DNA of 64,000 bases from Streptomyces sp. CC0208 (GCF_003443735.1 NZ_CP031969.1:4650001-4714000); one strand, 5' to 3'. Positions 25,866-34,960 are shown, counted from the first letter of the stretch. Numbers and translations: made by a program. The notes: generated by a model not told the origin, from the sequence alone.

Positions 25866-25969
25866 GCCCACGCAAGTCACCGGCAAAGCACCCGCAGCAC
25901 ACCCCAAGTCCAAGGTCAGCCCGGTATACGGGACAATCGACCCGTTGGACATAGCCACGGGGAGGAACC

Positions 25970-26869
25970 GTGTCCGGATTCGTAGAAAAGCCCGAGCCGC
26001 TCCAGGTTCCGGGCCTGGTGCACCTGCACACCGGCAAGGTGCGCGAGCTGTACCAGAACGAGGCGGGCGACCTCGTGATGATCGCCAGTGACCGTATCTC
26101 CGCCTTCGACTGGGTGCTGCCGACCGAGATCCCCGACAAGGGCCGCGTCCTCACCCAGCTGTCACTGTGGTGGTTCGACCAGATCGCCGACCTGCTGCCG
26201 AACCACGTCCTGAGCACGGACGTGCCGGAAGGCGCCCCCGCCGACTGGGCGGGCCGCACCCTGGTCTGCAAGTCGCTCCGGATGGTCCCGGTGGAAGCCG
26301 TCGCCCGCGGTTACCTCACCGGCTCCGGGCTGCTGGAGTACAACGAGTCCCGCACGGTCTGCGGCCTCGCTCTCCCGGAGGGCCTGGTGGACGGCAGCGA
26401 GCTGCCCGCCCCGATCTTCACCCCGGCCACCAAGGCAGCCGTCGGCGAGCACGACGAGAACGTCTCCTACGAGGAGGTCGCCCGCCAGGTCGGCGCCGAC
26501 ACCGCGGCCCAGCTGCGCCAGGCGACCCTCGCCGTCTACTCGCGGGGCCGGGACATCGCCCGGGACCGCGGGATCATCCTCGCGGACACCAAGTTCGAGT
26601 TCGGCTTCGACGGGGAGACCCTCGTCATCGCGGACGAGGTCCTCACCCCGGACTCCTCCCGCTTCTGGCCGGCCGAGCAGTGGGAGCCGGGGCACGCGCA
26701 GCCGTCGTACGACAAGCAGTTCGTGCGCGACTGGCTGACCTCGGCGGAGTCCGGCTGGGACAGGAAGAGCGAGCAGCCTCCGCCGCCGCTGCCGCAGGAG
26801 GTCGTGGACCGCACCCGCGCCAAGTACATCGAGGCGTACGAGCGCCTGACGGGCACGAGCTGGTCGTAA
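25970..26869 (+). CDS. purC: Phosphoribosylaminoimidazole-succinocarboxamide synthase (SAICAR synthetase)
   Basis: This enzyme condenses CAIR with aspartate using ATP. The 299-residue protein has the family signature VHLHTGKVRELY, SDRISAFDWVLPTEIPDKG, VEAVARGYLTGSGLLEY and ADTKFEFGFDG. Start is GTG 25970 after GGGGAGGAACC. Length matches the long actinobacterial form. A strong terminator follows, so it seems transcribed alone. Confidence 0.97.
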   Translation: MSGFVEKPEPLQVPGLVHLHTGKVRELYQNEAGDLVMIASDRISAFDWVLPTEIPDKGRVLTQLSLWWFDQIADLLPNHVLSTDVPEGAPADWAGRTLVCKSLRMVPVEAVARGYLTGSGLLEYNESRTVCGLALPEGLVDGSELPAPIFTPATKAAVGEHDENVSYEEVARQVGADTAAQLRQATLAVYSRGRDIARDRGIILADTKFEFGFDGETLVIADEVLTPDSSRFWPAEQWEPGHAQPSYDKQFVRDWLTSAESGWDRKSEQPPPPLPQEVVDRTRAKYIEAYERLTGTSWS

Positions 26870-26873
26870 CGCG

Positions 26874-26903
26874 AAAGGCCCCCGGTGAGAACCGGGGGCC
26901 TTT
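26874..26903. terminator. purC / tRNA-Gly intergenic terminator
   Basis: A perfect 12-bp stem AAAGGCCCCCGG / CCGGGGGCCTTT with a 6-nt loop. It is symmetric and can serve purC rightward and the tRNA leftward. Confidence 0.85.
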
Positions 26904-26913
26904 GCCGAAACGG

Positions 26914-26986
26914 AGCGAACGACGAGGTTCGAACTCGCGACCTCAACCTTGGCAAGGTTGCGCTCTACCAACTGAGCTACGTTCGC
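26914..26986 (-). tRNA. tRNA-Gly(GCC)
   Basis: The leftward transcript begins GCGAACGTAGCTCAG, has anticodon loop TTGCCAA (GCC), T-arm GAGTTCGAACCTC and the paired end GTTCGC. CCA is not encoded. A second GCC copy lies at 30754-30826. Confidence 0.95.
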
Positions 26987-27008
26987 ATGCGCCGTGGCGC
27001 GAGAACCA

Positions 27009-27617
27009 CTATACCCAACCTCGCTCCCGTGCGAGCCGCACCGCCGCGTGACGGTTCTCGGCCCCGAGCTTGGAGACGGCCGACGACAGATAGTTCCGTA
27101 CGGTCCCCTGGGACAGCGCGGCCCGTTCGGCGATCTCGGCGACGGGTGCCCCGTCGGCGGCGAGTTCCAGGACCTCGGCCTCCCGCACGGTCAGCGGGGA
27201 GTCCCCGGCGGAGATCGCGTCGGCGGCCAACTCGGGGTCCACGTAACGGTTTCCCGCGTGCACCGTGCGGATGATCTCCGCGAGCCGCTGCGCGCTCACG
27301 GTCTTCGGGACGAACCCCCGCACGCCGGCCTCCAGGGCCCGTCTGAGATGCCCAGGGCGCCCATGACTGGTGACGATCAGCACCTTGCACGAGGGCAGCT
27401 CGGTCCGCAGGGATGTGGCGACCTTCACACCGTCCGCGCCGGGCATCTGGAGATCCAGTACGGCGACGTCCGGTCCGTGCGCCCGGGCCATCGCCAGCGC
27501 CTCGGGGCCGGTGGCCGCCTCCGCGACGACCGCCAGGTCGTCCTCCAGGGAGAGCAGCGCGGCGAGCGCGCCCCGGATCAGATGCTCGTCATCGGCGAGC
27601 AGCAAGCGCACGGTCAC
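27009..27617 (-). CDS. NarL/DesR-type response regulator
   Basis: The 202-residue protein has a receiver domain (RLLLADDEHLIR, phospho-acceptor Asp55 in AVLDLQMPG, Lys in FVPKTV) and a LuxR-type HTH (LTVREAEVLELAADG, LSQGTVRNYLSSAVSKLG). It is last in a four-gene operon with a DesK-like kinase and an ABC transporter, so it probably controls that transporter. The GTG start at 27617 fits the receiver N-terminus; the open frame upstream overlaps the kinase end. Confidence 0.93.
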   Translation of the reverse strand: MTVRLLLADDEHLIRGALAALLSLEDDLAVVAEAATGPEALAMARAHGPDVAVLDLQMPGADGVKVATSLRTELPSCKVLIVTSHGRPGHLRRALEAGVRGFVPKTVSAQRLAEIIRTVHAGNRYVDPELAADAISAGDSPLTVREAEVLELAADGAPVAEIAERAALSQGTVRNYLSSAVSKLGAENRHAAVRLARERGWV

Positions 27618-27666
27618 GCGACCACCTCCGGCGACCCGACACATACGGTCACGACCCCGCGCCCCT

Positions 27667-28884
27667 TCATGAAACCCCCTCCGCTGCCACCAGCGGCACC
27701 TCCGCCACCAGCCGGAACACACCGTCCCGCGCGGGCCCCGCCTCCAGCGTTCCGGCCACCGCCGCGAGCCGCTCCCGCAGCCCGGCGAGCCCGGACCCGC
27801 CGGCACCGCCCGACGACCTCAGCATCCCGTCGTTCTCCACGGTCAGCACCACCCGCTCCTCCTCAATCGACACGGCCACCGTGCACCGCTTGGCGTCCCC
27901 GTGCCGCAGTACGTTCGTGGTGGCCTCCCGGACCACCCAGCCGAGCGCCGACTGCACCTCGGCGGGCAGCCCGCCCGGCTCGCCGGTGACCTCGCAGTCG
28001 ATGCCGGCGGCGGTCAACACCCCTCGCGCTCCCGTGAGTTCGATCCCGAGATCGGCCTCCCGGTAGCCCCGTACGACATCCCGCACCTCGCGCTGTGTCT
28101 CCTGGGCGATCCGCTGCACCTCGGTCATCTGGTCCACGGCCTCGTCGCGTCCCCGACGGGCCAGCTGCACGGCCAGTTCGCTCTTCAGCGCGATCACGGC
28201 AAGGTTCCGCCCCATGACGTCGTGCAGGTCCCGCCCGAACCGCAGCCGTTCCTCGGCTACGGCGAGCCGGGAGCGGGTCTCGCGGGCCTCGTCGAGTTCG
28301 TAGACGGTGTTCAGGAGCCAGACGGACAAGACGGAGGTGAAGGCGAGGAATCCGGCGGCGACCAGCACCACCATGCCGGTGACCAGGGACTCCGGGACGG
28401 CGTATCCGAGGGGGAAGCCGCCGAGTGCGGCGCCCGCGGCGAAGCCGCCCACGAGCGCCAACACGCGCCGTCGCCTGCGGACGCCGAGCGCGCCGATACC
28501 GGCCGCGAAGGTCAGCACGCCCACGAAGACCGCGCTCACCGCCGTGCCGAGACCGTCGTCGTGCGGAGCCCGCTCGCCGATGCCGATCACCGCGACGGCG
28601 ATGGCGAGAGTGACCGCGCCGAGCGCCCACAGCGTCCGCACCGGCTGTTCGCGCCGCCCTCGCGTCCAGTCGAGCGCCCGCGACGCGGTCACCGCACACA
28701 TCACGGCATGCACGCACACCAGCAGCACCAGCCAGAGCGCGAGCGGTCCCGTCACCTGCCCGAAGACCGGCAGGCCGATCGAGACGACGTAGATCAGCGC
28801 GAAGAAGTGGAACGACCAGCGTGTGTACGTCTCCACCTTCGCCGGAGTGCTCTTCCGCCGCCACCAGCCCCCTGCCTCGCGCAT
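27667..28884 (-). CDS. DesK-like sensor histidine kinase
   Basis: The 405-residue protein has about six membrane segments between residues 24 and 195, then a HisKA_3 dimerisation helix with the phospho-acceptor His221 (FGRDLHDVMGRN) and a HATPase domain (ATTNVLRHG, GGSGLAGLRERL). This is the membrane-sensing DesK/LiaS class, with no large extracellular sensor. It lies between the ABC permease (14-bp gap) and its response regulator, the classic arrangement for sensing envelope or lipid-active compounds. ATG 28884 is chosen. Confidence 0.93.
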   Translation of the reverse strand: MREAGGWWRRKSTPAKVETYTRWSFHFFALIYVVSIGLPVFGQVTGPLALWLVLLVCVHAVMCAVTASRALDWTRGRREQPVRTLWALGAVTLAIAVAVIGIGERAPHDDGLGTAVSAVFVGVLTFAAGIGALGVRRRRRVLALVGGFAAGAALGGFPLGYAVPESLVTGMVVLVAAGFLAFTSVLSVWLLNTVYELDEARETRSRLAVAEERLRFGRDLHDVMGRNLAVIALKSELAVQLARRGRDEAVDQMTEVQRIAQETQREVRDVVRGYREADLGIELTGARGVLTAAGIDCEVTGEPGGLPAEVQSALGWVVREATTNVLRHGDAKRCTVAVSIEEERVVLTVENDGMLRSSGGAGGSGLAGLRERLAAVAGTLEAGPARDGVFRLVAEVPLVAAEGVS

Positions 28885-28898
28885 GCTCTCCCCGTACG

Positions 28899-29672
28899 TC
28901 AGCGCCTCGGCTCCCACCGGAACCACCGGCCTACAGCAAACACGGCCGGCACGGTCCAGGCCACCGCGGTCGCCAGGGCGCCCAGTGCCTCGTACAGGGA
29001 GAGCGTGCCCGTCCAGCCGCCGCGGACCAGGGTGATCACGGGGGACAGGGGCAGCAGTTCGCACACCGACGCGAGCCGGTCGGGCAGCAGTTCCAGGGGC
29101 ACGGTGACGCCCGAGAGGGCCATCGAGAGCAGCACGAACGGCAGTGAGGTGACCTGCGCGCTCTCCACGGTCCGGGTCACGGCCGCCGTCAGGGCCGCGA
29201 GCGCCGCGCACATCACCAGGCCCAACAGCAGCCCGAGGACGGCGAGATAGGGCGCGTGCGGGGCCGGAAGGTCGAGCAGCGCCGTGCTCCCGGCGATCAG
29301 CACCAGGGACTGCACGAGCCCGGTCGCGCCGATCGGCAGCGCGGTCCCGCAGAGGATTTCGACGTCCCCCAGTTCCCCGGTGCGTAGCCGCTTCAGTACC
29401 AGCTCCTCGCGCCGGGCGGTGAAGACCGCGACGAGAGCGCTGTACACACCGAACAGCAGGGCGAAGCCGATCGCGGCCGGCAGCAGCACTGTGCCGATGC
29501 TCAGCCCGGCCTTCTCGACGTCCATGTCGTCCACGACGGACCGCAGGCTGAACGGCAGCGCGAGCGGTACCAGTACGGCCGTGAGGAGCGTGGCCTTGCT
29601 CCGCCCGAGCAGCGTGAACTCGGCCCGGGCGAGCGCGCCCAGCCGCCCGGCGGGAGTGGTGAGTGTGCTCAT
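28899..29672 (-). CDS. ABC-2 type transporter permease
   Basis: The 257-residue protein has six predicted hydrophobic segments, beginning after ALARAEFTLLGRSKATLL, with the ABC-2 exporter pattern (VLKRLRTGELGDVEIL, then repeated Leu/Ala-rich helices and a terminal WRWF-like basic end). Its ATG overlaps the ATPase stop as ATGA, so the two subunits are coupled. Probable drug or lipid exporter with the ATPase at 29669-30607. Confidence 0.9.
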   Translation of the reverse strand: MSTLTTPAGRLGALARAEFTLLGRSKATLLTAVLVPLALPFSLRSVVDDMDVEKAGLSIGTVLLPAAIGFALLFGVYSALVAVFTARREELVLKRLRTGELGDVEILCGTALPIGATGLVQSLVLIAGSTALLDLPAPHAPYLAVLGLLLGLVMCAALAALTAAVTRTVESAQVTSLPFVLLSMALSGVTVPLELLPDRLASVCELLPLSPVITLVRGGWTGTLSLYEALGALATAVAWTVPAVFAVGRWFRWEPRR

Positions 29673-30607
29673 GCCGCGACCTCCTCGCGCGCCGCGATCC
29701 CGAGGAACGCCTCCTCCAGCGAGGCGGACCGCACATCGAGCCGCCGCAGTTCCACCCCGGCCCGCTCGGCCCAGGTCAGCAGCCCGGTGGCCGACCGCTG
29801 CAACGCGTGCGTCCGCAGCCGTACGACCCTCCCGTCGACCTCGTGCCCGCACACCCCGAGCTCTCCGAGCGGCGGCAGATCCCCCACGAAGTACCCCTCC
29901 GGCAGCTCGAACGAGATCCGAGAGGGCTGGGCGGCGGTCACCTCGGCCGGTGTCCCGGTGGCCGCGATCCGCCCCTCGTGGAGGATCGCCAGCCGGCCGG
30001 CGAGACCCTCGGCCTCCTCCAGGTAATGGGTGGTGAGCAGCACGGTCGTCCCGCGGTCGCGCAGAGCCCGCACCAACTCCCAGGTGTCCCGGCGCCCTTC
30101 GGCGTCGAGGCCGGTCGTCGGCTCGTCGAGGAACAGCACCTCGGGGTCGCCGAGCAGCGCGAGCGCCAGGTCCAGGCGCCGCCGCTCGCCCCCGGACAAC
30201 TGCTTGACCCGTACGCCGGCCCGCCGGGCGAGCCCGACGAGTTCCAGCACCTCCAGCGGCGGCCGGGCCCCGCTGACGCAGCCGGCCCACATCCGCGCGG
30301 TTTCGTCGACGGTCAGCTCGGAGGGGAAGCCGCCCTCCTGGAGCATGACCCCGGTCCGCGGGCGGACGGCGGCCCGCTCGGTGTACGGATCGTGTCCGAG
30401 GACGCGGATCCGCCCGTCGGTCGGCCGGGCGAGCCCCTCGAGGAGTTCGACGGTGGAGGTCTTGCCGGCGCCGTTGGTGCCGAGCAGGGCGAATACCTCT
30501 CCGCGGGCCACGGAGAAGCTGATCCCCCGCACCGCCTCGAACCCGCCCCCGTACACACGCCGTAGGCCGGTGACCTCAATCACGTGTTCGTGTTCGTCGG
30601 TGTTCAT
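29669..30607 (-). CDS. ABC transporter ATP-binding protein (ABC-2 exporter class)
   Basis: The 312-residue ATPase has Walker A GTNGAGKTST, Q-loop MLQEGGFP, signature LSGGERRRL, Walker B LFLDEPTTGLD and the switch His in TTHYLEEA. A C-terminal regulatory extension of about 80 residues is usual for DrrA-like exporters. It is the first gene of the operon ATPase-permease-kinase-regulator, with palindromic sites upstream. Confidence 0.94.
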   Translation of the reverse strand: MNTDEHEHVIEVTGLRRVYGGGFEAVRGISFSVARGEVFALLGTNGAGKTSTVELLEGLARPTDGRIRVLGHDPYTERAAVRPRTGVMLQEGGFPSELTVDETARMWAGCVSGARPPLEVLELVGLARRAGVRVKQLSGGERRRLDLALALLGDPEVLFLDEPTTGLDAEGRRDTWELVRALRDRGTTVLLTTHYLEEAEGLAGRLAILHEGRIAATGTPAEVTAAQPSRISFELPEGYFVGDLPPLGELGVCGHEVDGRVVRLRTHALQRSATGLLTWAERAGVELRRLDVRSASLEEAFLGIAAREEVAA

Positions 30608-30635
30608 GAAACCAGCGTCCCGGCGGACCGGAGGC

Positions 30636-30677
30636 GACAGCAGTGCGCGCTGTCACCACTCCGTATGACAAATGTCA
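30636..30677. promoter_or_regulatory. Candidate operators of the ABC/two-component operon
   Basis: Upstream of the ATPase start are GACAGC-N7-GCTGTC (30636-30641/30649-30654) and TGACA-AA-TGTCA (30666-30677). Both carry TGACA/TGTC half-sites in inverted orientation, as NarL-family regulators often bind. Autoregulation by the downstream response regulator is inferred. Confidence 0.5.
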
Positions 30678-30715
30678 GACGACCGCTCGGCCACCGGGCG
30701 GGAGCCATGGACATG

Positions 30716-30746
30716 AAAAAGCCCCCCGGCAGAAACCGGAGGGCCT
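30716..30746 (-). terminator. tRNA-Gly terminator
   Basis: Read leftward, GGCCCTCCGG pairs with CCGGGGGGC around a 6-nt loop with small mismatches and is followed by TTTTT. It sits just past the 3' end of the leftward tRNA-Gly(GCC). Confidence 0.8.
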
Positions 30747-30753
30747 GATTCAG

Positions 30754-30826
30754 AGCGGACGACGAGGCTCGAACTCGCGACCTCAACCTTGGCAAGGTTG
30801 CGCTCTACCAACTGAGCTACGTCCGC
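30754..30826 (-). tRNA. tRNA-Gly(GCC), second copy
   Basis: The sequence is nearly identical to the tRNA at 26914-26986: anticodon GCC, same D and anticodon arms, with compensating changes in the acceptor stem (GCGGACG/CGTCCGC instead of GCGAACG/CGTTCGC) and one T-arm change. CCA is not encoded. Confidence 0.95.
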
Positions 30827-30906
30827 ATTGCATCCGACCGGCTCTCACCGATCGGCGCGGGCACCAGCCTACCTGATCCACAACTGTGGCAGGACCGGCG
30901 GTGCAG

Positions 30907-30978
30907 AGCGGGTGACAGGAATTGCACACTGCGCCTTCCCCCTGGAAGGGGGATGTTCTACTACTGAACTACACCCGC
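30907..30978 (-). tRNA. tRNA-Gly(TCC)
   Basis: The leftward transcript begins GCGGGTGTAGTTCAGTAGTAG, cited as GCGGGTGTAGTTCAG then TAGTAG, with anticodon loop CTTCCAG (TCC) and T-arm TGCAATTCCT. The acceptor GCGGGTG/CACCCGC is perfect. The T-loop reads TGTGCAATTCC-like, slightly unusual but consistent with Streptomyces Gly tRNAs. Confidence 0.88.
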
Positions 30979-31103
30979 TTGTACTCCGTGAGCTGGGCCT
31001 TTTCGGCCTCGCCCCTCGGCGTGCTCCAGACTCTAGCTGACCAGGTGGGGTGCAACGCAAGTCGGTTGCCCCGAGGGGCGGGTGACCCGGCGTCGACAGG
31101 CCC

Positions 31104-31421
31104 TCAGCGGGCCTCGGCGAACGCCTCGTAGACCTTCTTGGGGATCCGTCCGCGGGCGGGGACGTCCATCTTGTTGGCCTGGGCCCAGGCCCGGACCGCC
31201 GCCGGGTCGGGAGCGACCTCGGTCTGCTTGTACGCCTTGCCCGACCTGGACCGCTTGCGGCCGGCCTCCACGTACGGCTCGAGCGCCTTACGCAGTTTCT
31301 TGGCATTGGCTTGATTCAGGTCGATCTCGTACGACTTGCCGTCGAGTCCGAAGGCGATCGTTTCCGCCGCTTCCGAGCCGTCGATGTCGTCAAAGAGAGT
31401 GACCACGACCTTCTGCGCCAC
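31104..31421 (-). CDS. lsr2: Lsr2 nucleoid-associated silencer
   Basis: The 105-residue protein begins MAQKVVVTLFDDIDGSEA, the Lsr2 dimerisation domain, and ends with the DNA-binding domain VRAWAQANKMDVPARGRIPKKVYEAF, cited as VRAWAQANKM and DVPARGRIP, where RGR is the AT-hook-like minor-groove contact. Lsr2 bridges AT-rich DNA and silences horizontally acquired genes. The start is GTG 31421; the longer open frame includes promoter sequence. The 269-bp gap to purS contains relatively AT-rich DNA, compatible with autoregulation. Confidence 0.95.
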   Translation of the reverse strand: MAQKVVVTLFDDIDGSEAAETIAFGLDGKSYEIDLNQANAKKLRKALEPYVEAGRKRSRSGKAYKQTEVAPDPAAVRAWAQANKMDVPARGRIPKKVYEAFAEAR

Positions 31422-31690
31422 GAATATCGGTCCCTTCGTACGGCACGCTGTCAATTCATTTGTACAGTGCCCGACAATGCATTGTGAAGCTCGACTAAAT
31501 CCTTCCGCGTGTCCGAGCGCAATAGGTATCGGGTGTCGATCTGAGATCTTTCCAGGAAATTTTCGCGAACAGCCGCGCCCGCCCTGCGTCGTGATGGCCG
31601 TCACGTAGATTCCTACAACTCAACGCGCGTAGAAATTTTGTGCGGGTAGTCTGAAGGAACCTGCTCAGCACCACACCACCGGGAGTGCCA

Positions 31691-31954
31691 GTGGCACGCG
31701 TCGTAGTCGACGTCATGCTCAAGCCGGAGATCCTCGACCCCCAGGGCCAGGCGGTGCAGCGTGCACTGCCGCGTCTGGGTTTCGACGGCATCTCCGACGT
31801 ACGTCAGGGAAAGCGATTCGAACTGGAAGTTGACGGCCCGGTCGACGAGGCCGCGCTCGCCCGCATCCACGATCTTGCGGAATCCTTCCTCGCCAACACC
31901 GTGATCGAGGACTTCACCGTCAAGGTGGAGGAAGTCGCGGAGGCCGCGAAGTGA
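31691..31954 (+). CDS. purS: Phosphoribosylformylglycinamidine synthase subunit PurS
   Basis: This 87-residue subunit bridges PurQ and PurL in the FGAM synthase complex. The sequence ARVVVDVMLKPEILDPQGQ and GFDGISDVRQGKRFELEV is diagnostic. GTG 31691 with GGGAG 5 bases upstream is preferred over GTG 31685. It overlaps purQ by 4 bp (GTGA). A -10-like TAGTCT lies near 31647. Confidence 0.96.
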   Translation: MARVVVDVMLKPEILDPQGQAVQRALPRLGFDGISDVRQGKRFELEVDGPVDEAALARIHDLAESFLANTVIEDFTVKVEEVAEAAK

Positions 31955-32631
31955 CCGCTCGTATTGGCGTCGTCACTTTCCCCGGCAGCCTCGACGACCG
32001 GGACACCCAGCGCGCGATCCGCCTCGCGGGCGCCGAACCGGTCGCCCTCTGGCACAAGGACAAGGACCTCCACCAGGTCGACGCGGTCGTCCTCCCCGGT
32101 GGTTTCTCCTACGGCGACTATCTGCGGGCCGGCGCCATCTCCCGCTTCTCGCCGGTGATGGAGACGGTCATCGAGCAGGCCAAGGCAGGACTTCCGGTCC
32201 TCGGAATCTGCAACGGCTTCCAGATCCTCACCGAGGCCCACCTCCTCCCGGGCGGGATGCTCGGCAACGACCACCTCCACTTCATCTGCCGCGACCAGAA
32301 GCTGCGGGTGGAGAACGCGGACACCGCCTGGACCGTCGACTACACGTCCGGCCAGGAGATCCACATCCCGCTGAAGAACATGGACGGCCGGTACGTCGCC
32401 GACGAGTACACGCTGGACAAGCTGGAGGCCGAGGGGCGGGTCGCCTTCCGCTACCTGGACGTCAACCCCAACGGCTCGCTCCGCGACATCGCCGGCATCA
32501 CCAACGAGGCCGGCAACGTCGTAGGCCTCATGCCGCACCCGGAGCACGCCACCGAGCCGCTGATCGGTACGGGCCGTACCGACGGGCTCCCGTTCTTCAC
32601 GTCGATCCTCAAGAAGCTGGTCAACGCATGA
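31951..32631 (+). CDS. purQ: Phosphoribosylformylglycinamidine synthase subunit PurQ (glutaminase)
   Basis: The 226-residue class I glutamine amidotransferase supplies ammonia to PurL. The nucleophile is Cys87 in VLGICNGFQ, and the catalytic His/Glu pair is in LMPHPEHATE. The oxyanion region is LPGGFSYGDYLRAG. Its start overlaps purS and its stop overlaps purL (ATGA), so the three subunits are translationally coupled. Confidence 0.97.
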   Translation: MTARIGVVTFPGSLDDRDTQRAIRLAGAEPVALWHKDKDLHQVDAVVLPGGFSYGDYLRAGAISRFSPVMETVIEQAKAGLPVLGICNGFQILTEAHLLPGGMLGNDHLHFICRDQKLRVENADTAWTVDYTSGQEIHIPLKNMDGRYVADEYTLDKLEAEGRVAFRYLDVNPNGSLRDIAGITNEAGNVVGLMPHPEHATEPLIGTGRTDGLPFFTSILKKLVNA

Positions 32632-34886
32632 GCCGGACGCCTCTGGACACGGTCGAGCACGCGGCCGCGACCCCCGACGTCGAGCTGCCCTGGGCCGAAC
32701 TCGGCCTGAAGAAGGACGAGTACGAAAGGGTCGTCGAGATCCTCGGCCGCCGGCCCACCGGTGCCGAGCTCGCCATGTACTCGGTCATGTGGTCCGAGCA
32801 CTGCTCGTACAAGTCGTCGAAGGTGCACCTGCGCCAGTTCGGCGAGAAGGCTCCCCAGTCGGACGCTCTTCTCGTCGGCATCGGTGAGAACGCGGGCGTG
32901 GTGGACGTCGGCCAGGGCTACGCCGTGACCTTCAAGGTCGAGTCGCACAACCACCCCTCCTACGTCGAGCCCTACCAGGGCGCGGCCACCGGGGTCGGCG
33001 GCATCGTCCGCGACATCATCGCGATGGGCGCGCGGCCGGTGGCCGTGGTCGACCCGCTGCGCTTCGGCGCGGCCGACCACCCGGACACCAAGCGGGTGCT
33101 GCCGGGCGTGGTGGCGGGCATCGGCGGCTACGGCAACTGCCTCGGGCTGCCCAACATCGGCGGCGAGGTCGTCTTCGACGCCTGCTACCAGGGCAACCCG
33201 CTGGTCAACGCCGGTGCCATCGGTGTGATGCGGCACGAGGACATCCACCTCGCGAAGGCGTCCGGCGCCGGCAACAAGGTCATCCTGTACGGGGCCCGTA
33301 CCGGCGGCGACGGCATCGGCGGCGCGTCGATCCTCGCGTCCGAGACCTTCGACGACGCCAAGCCCTCGAAGCGTCCCGCCGTGCAGGTCGGCGACCCCTT
33401 CCAGGAGAAGCTCCTCATCGAGTGCACCCTGGAGGCCTTCAAGGAGAAGCTGGTCGTCGGCATCCAGGACCTCGGCGCGGCCGGTCTGTCCTGCGCCACC
33501 TCCGAGCTCGCCTCCAACGGCTCCGGCGGCATGCGCGTGACCCTGGACGACGTACCGCTGCGCGACTCCACGCTCTCGCCCGAGGAAATCCTCATGAGCG
33601 AGTCGCAGGAGCGCATGTGCGCGGTCGTGGAGCCGGAGAAGGTCGACCGGTTCCTGGAGATCTGCGACAAGTGGGACGTCATCGCCACCGTCATCGGTGA
33701 GGTCACCGACGGCGACCGGCTGGAGATCTACTGGCACGGCGGCAAGATCGTCGACGTCGACCCGCGCACGGTCGCGCACGACGGCCCGGTCTACGAGCGC
33801 CCGTACGCCCGCCCCTCCTGGCAGGACGAGCTCCAGGCCGACGACGCCAACAAACTGCCCCGGCCCGGGACGTCGGAAGAGCTCAGGCAGCAGGTCCTCC
33901 AGCTGGTGAGCTCTCCCAACCAGGCATCCAAGAAGTGGATCACCTCGCAGTACGACCACTTCGTGCAGGGCAACACGGTGCTGGCCCAGCCGGAGGACTC
34001 CGGCATGATCCGCATCGACGAGACGACCGGCCTGGGTGTGGCCATCGCGACGGACGGCAACGGCCGTTACGCGAAGCTGGACCCCTACGCGGGCGCGCAG
34101 CTGGCGCTCTCGGAGGCCTACCGGAACGTGGCGACGACCGGCGCCAAGCCCCTCGCGGTGTCCGACTGCCTGAACTTCGGCTCGCCCGAGGACCCGGCCG
34201 TCATGTGGCAGTTCGCGGAGGCCATCCGCGGACTGGCCGACGCCTGCCAGCAGTTGGGCACCCCGGTCACCGGCGGCAACGTCTCGCTGTACAACCAGAC
34301 CGGCGAGGTCGCCATCCACCCGACCCCGGTGGTCGCGGTCCTCGGCGTCATCGACGACGTGGCCCGTCGCACGCCGGTCGCCTTCCAGGAGGAGGGCCAG
34401 CTGCTGTACCTCCTCGGCGACACGCGTGAGGAGTTCGGCGGCTCGGCCTGGTCCCAGGTCGTCCACGACCACCTCGGCGGTCTGCCGCCCAAGGTCGACC
34501 TGGAGCGCGAGCGGCTGCTCGCCGAGATCCTGATCTCCGCCTCCCGCGACGGCATGATCGACTCCGCGCACGACCTTTCCGACGGCGGTCTGATCCAGGC
34601 GGTCGTGGAGTCGGCACTGCTCGGCGGCAAGGGCGCCCGCCTGATCGTCCCGGACGGTCTGGACGCGTTCACGCTGCTGTTCTCGGAGTCGGCCGGCCGC
34701 GCGGTGGTGGCGGTCCCGCGCTCCGAGGAGCTCCGGTTCAACGACATGTGCGGCGCGCGGGGCCTGCCCGCCACCCGCATCGGTGTCGTCGACGGCGACT
34801 CGGTCGAGCTCCAGGGCGAGTTCGAGCTGTCCCTCGAGGAACTGCGGACCGCTCACGAGGAGACGATCCCGGCGCTGCTCAAGTAG
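32628..34886 (+). CDS. purL: Phosphoribosylformylglycinamidine synthase subunit PurL
   Basis: The 752-residue small-type PurL converts FGAR to FGAM with ATP and PurQ-derived ammonia. Diagnostic segments are MWSEHCSYKSSK, ESHNHPSYVEPYQGAATG, cited as ESHNHPS and EPYQGAATG, AAGLSCATSE, and the second-half repeat VTGGNVSLYNQT. It is last in purSQL. A strong terminator follows at 34906. Confidence 0.97.
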   Translation: MSRTPLDTVEHAAATPDVELPWAELGLKKDEYERVVEILGRRPTGAELAMYSVMWSEHCSYKSSKVHLRQFGEKAPQSDALLVGIGENAGVVDVGQGYAVTFKVESHNHPSYVEPYQGAATGVGGIVRDIIAMGARPVAVVDPLRFGAADHPDTKRVLPGVVAGIGGYGNCLGLPNIGGEVVFDACYQGNPLVNAGAIGVMRHEDIHLAKASGAGNKVILYGARTGGDGIGGASILASETFDDAKPSKRPAVQVGDPFQEKLLIECTLEAFKEKLVVGIQDLGAAGLSCATSELASNGSGGMRVTLDDVPLRDSTLSPEEILMSESQERMCAVVEPEKVDRFLEICDKWDVIATVIGEVTDGDRLEIYWHGGKIVDVDPRTVAHDGPVYERPYARPSWQDELQADDANKLPRPGTSEELRQQVLQLVSSPNQASKKWITSQYDHFVQGNTVLAQPEDSGMIRIDETTGLGVAIATDGNGRYAKLDPYAGAQLALSEAYRNVATTGAKPLAVSDCLNFGSPEDPAVMWQFAEAIRGLADACQQLGTPVTGGNVSLYNQTGEVAIHPTPVVAVLGVIDDVARRTPVAFQEEGQLLYLLGDTREEFGGSAWSQVVHDHLGGLPPKVDLERERLLAEILISASRDGMIDSAHDLSDGGLIQAVVESALLGGKGARLIVPDGLDAFTLLFSESAGRAVVAVPRSEELRFNDMCGARGLPATRIGVVDGDSVELQGEFELSLEELRTAHEETIPALLK

Positions 34887-34905
34887 CCGGCAGTCGTACG
34901 ACCCG

Positions 34906-34942
34906 GAAGGCCCCGCCCGTCGTCGTGACGGGCGGGGCCTTC
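34906..34942 (+). terminator. purL terminator
   Basis: A perfect 16-bp stem (GAAGGCCCCGCCCGTC / GACGGGCGGGGCCTTC) with a short loop lies 20 bp past purL. Confidence 0.88.
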
Positions 34943-34960
34943 GTCATGGGGGTGCCGGAC

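Noticed and set aside
31600..31690. Purine riboswitch or PurR box before purS
   Set aside because: No recognisable aptamer core or CGAA-type palindrome was found.
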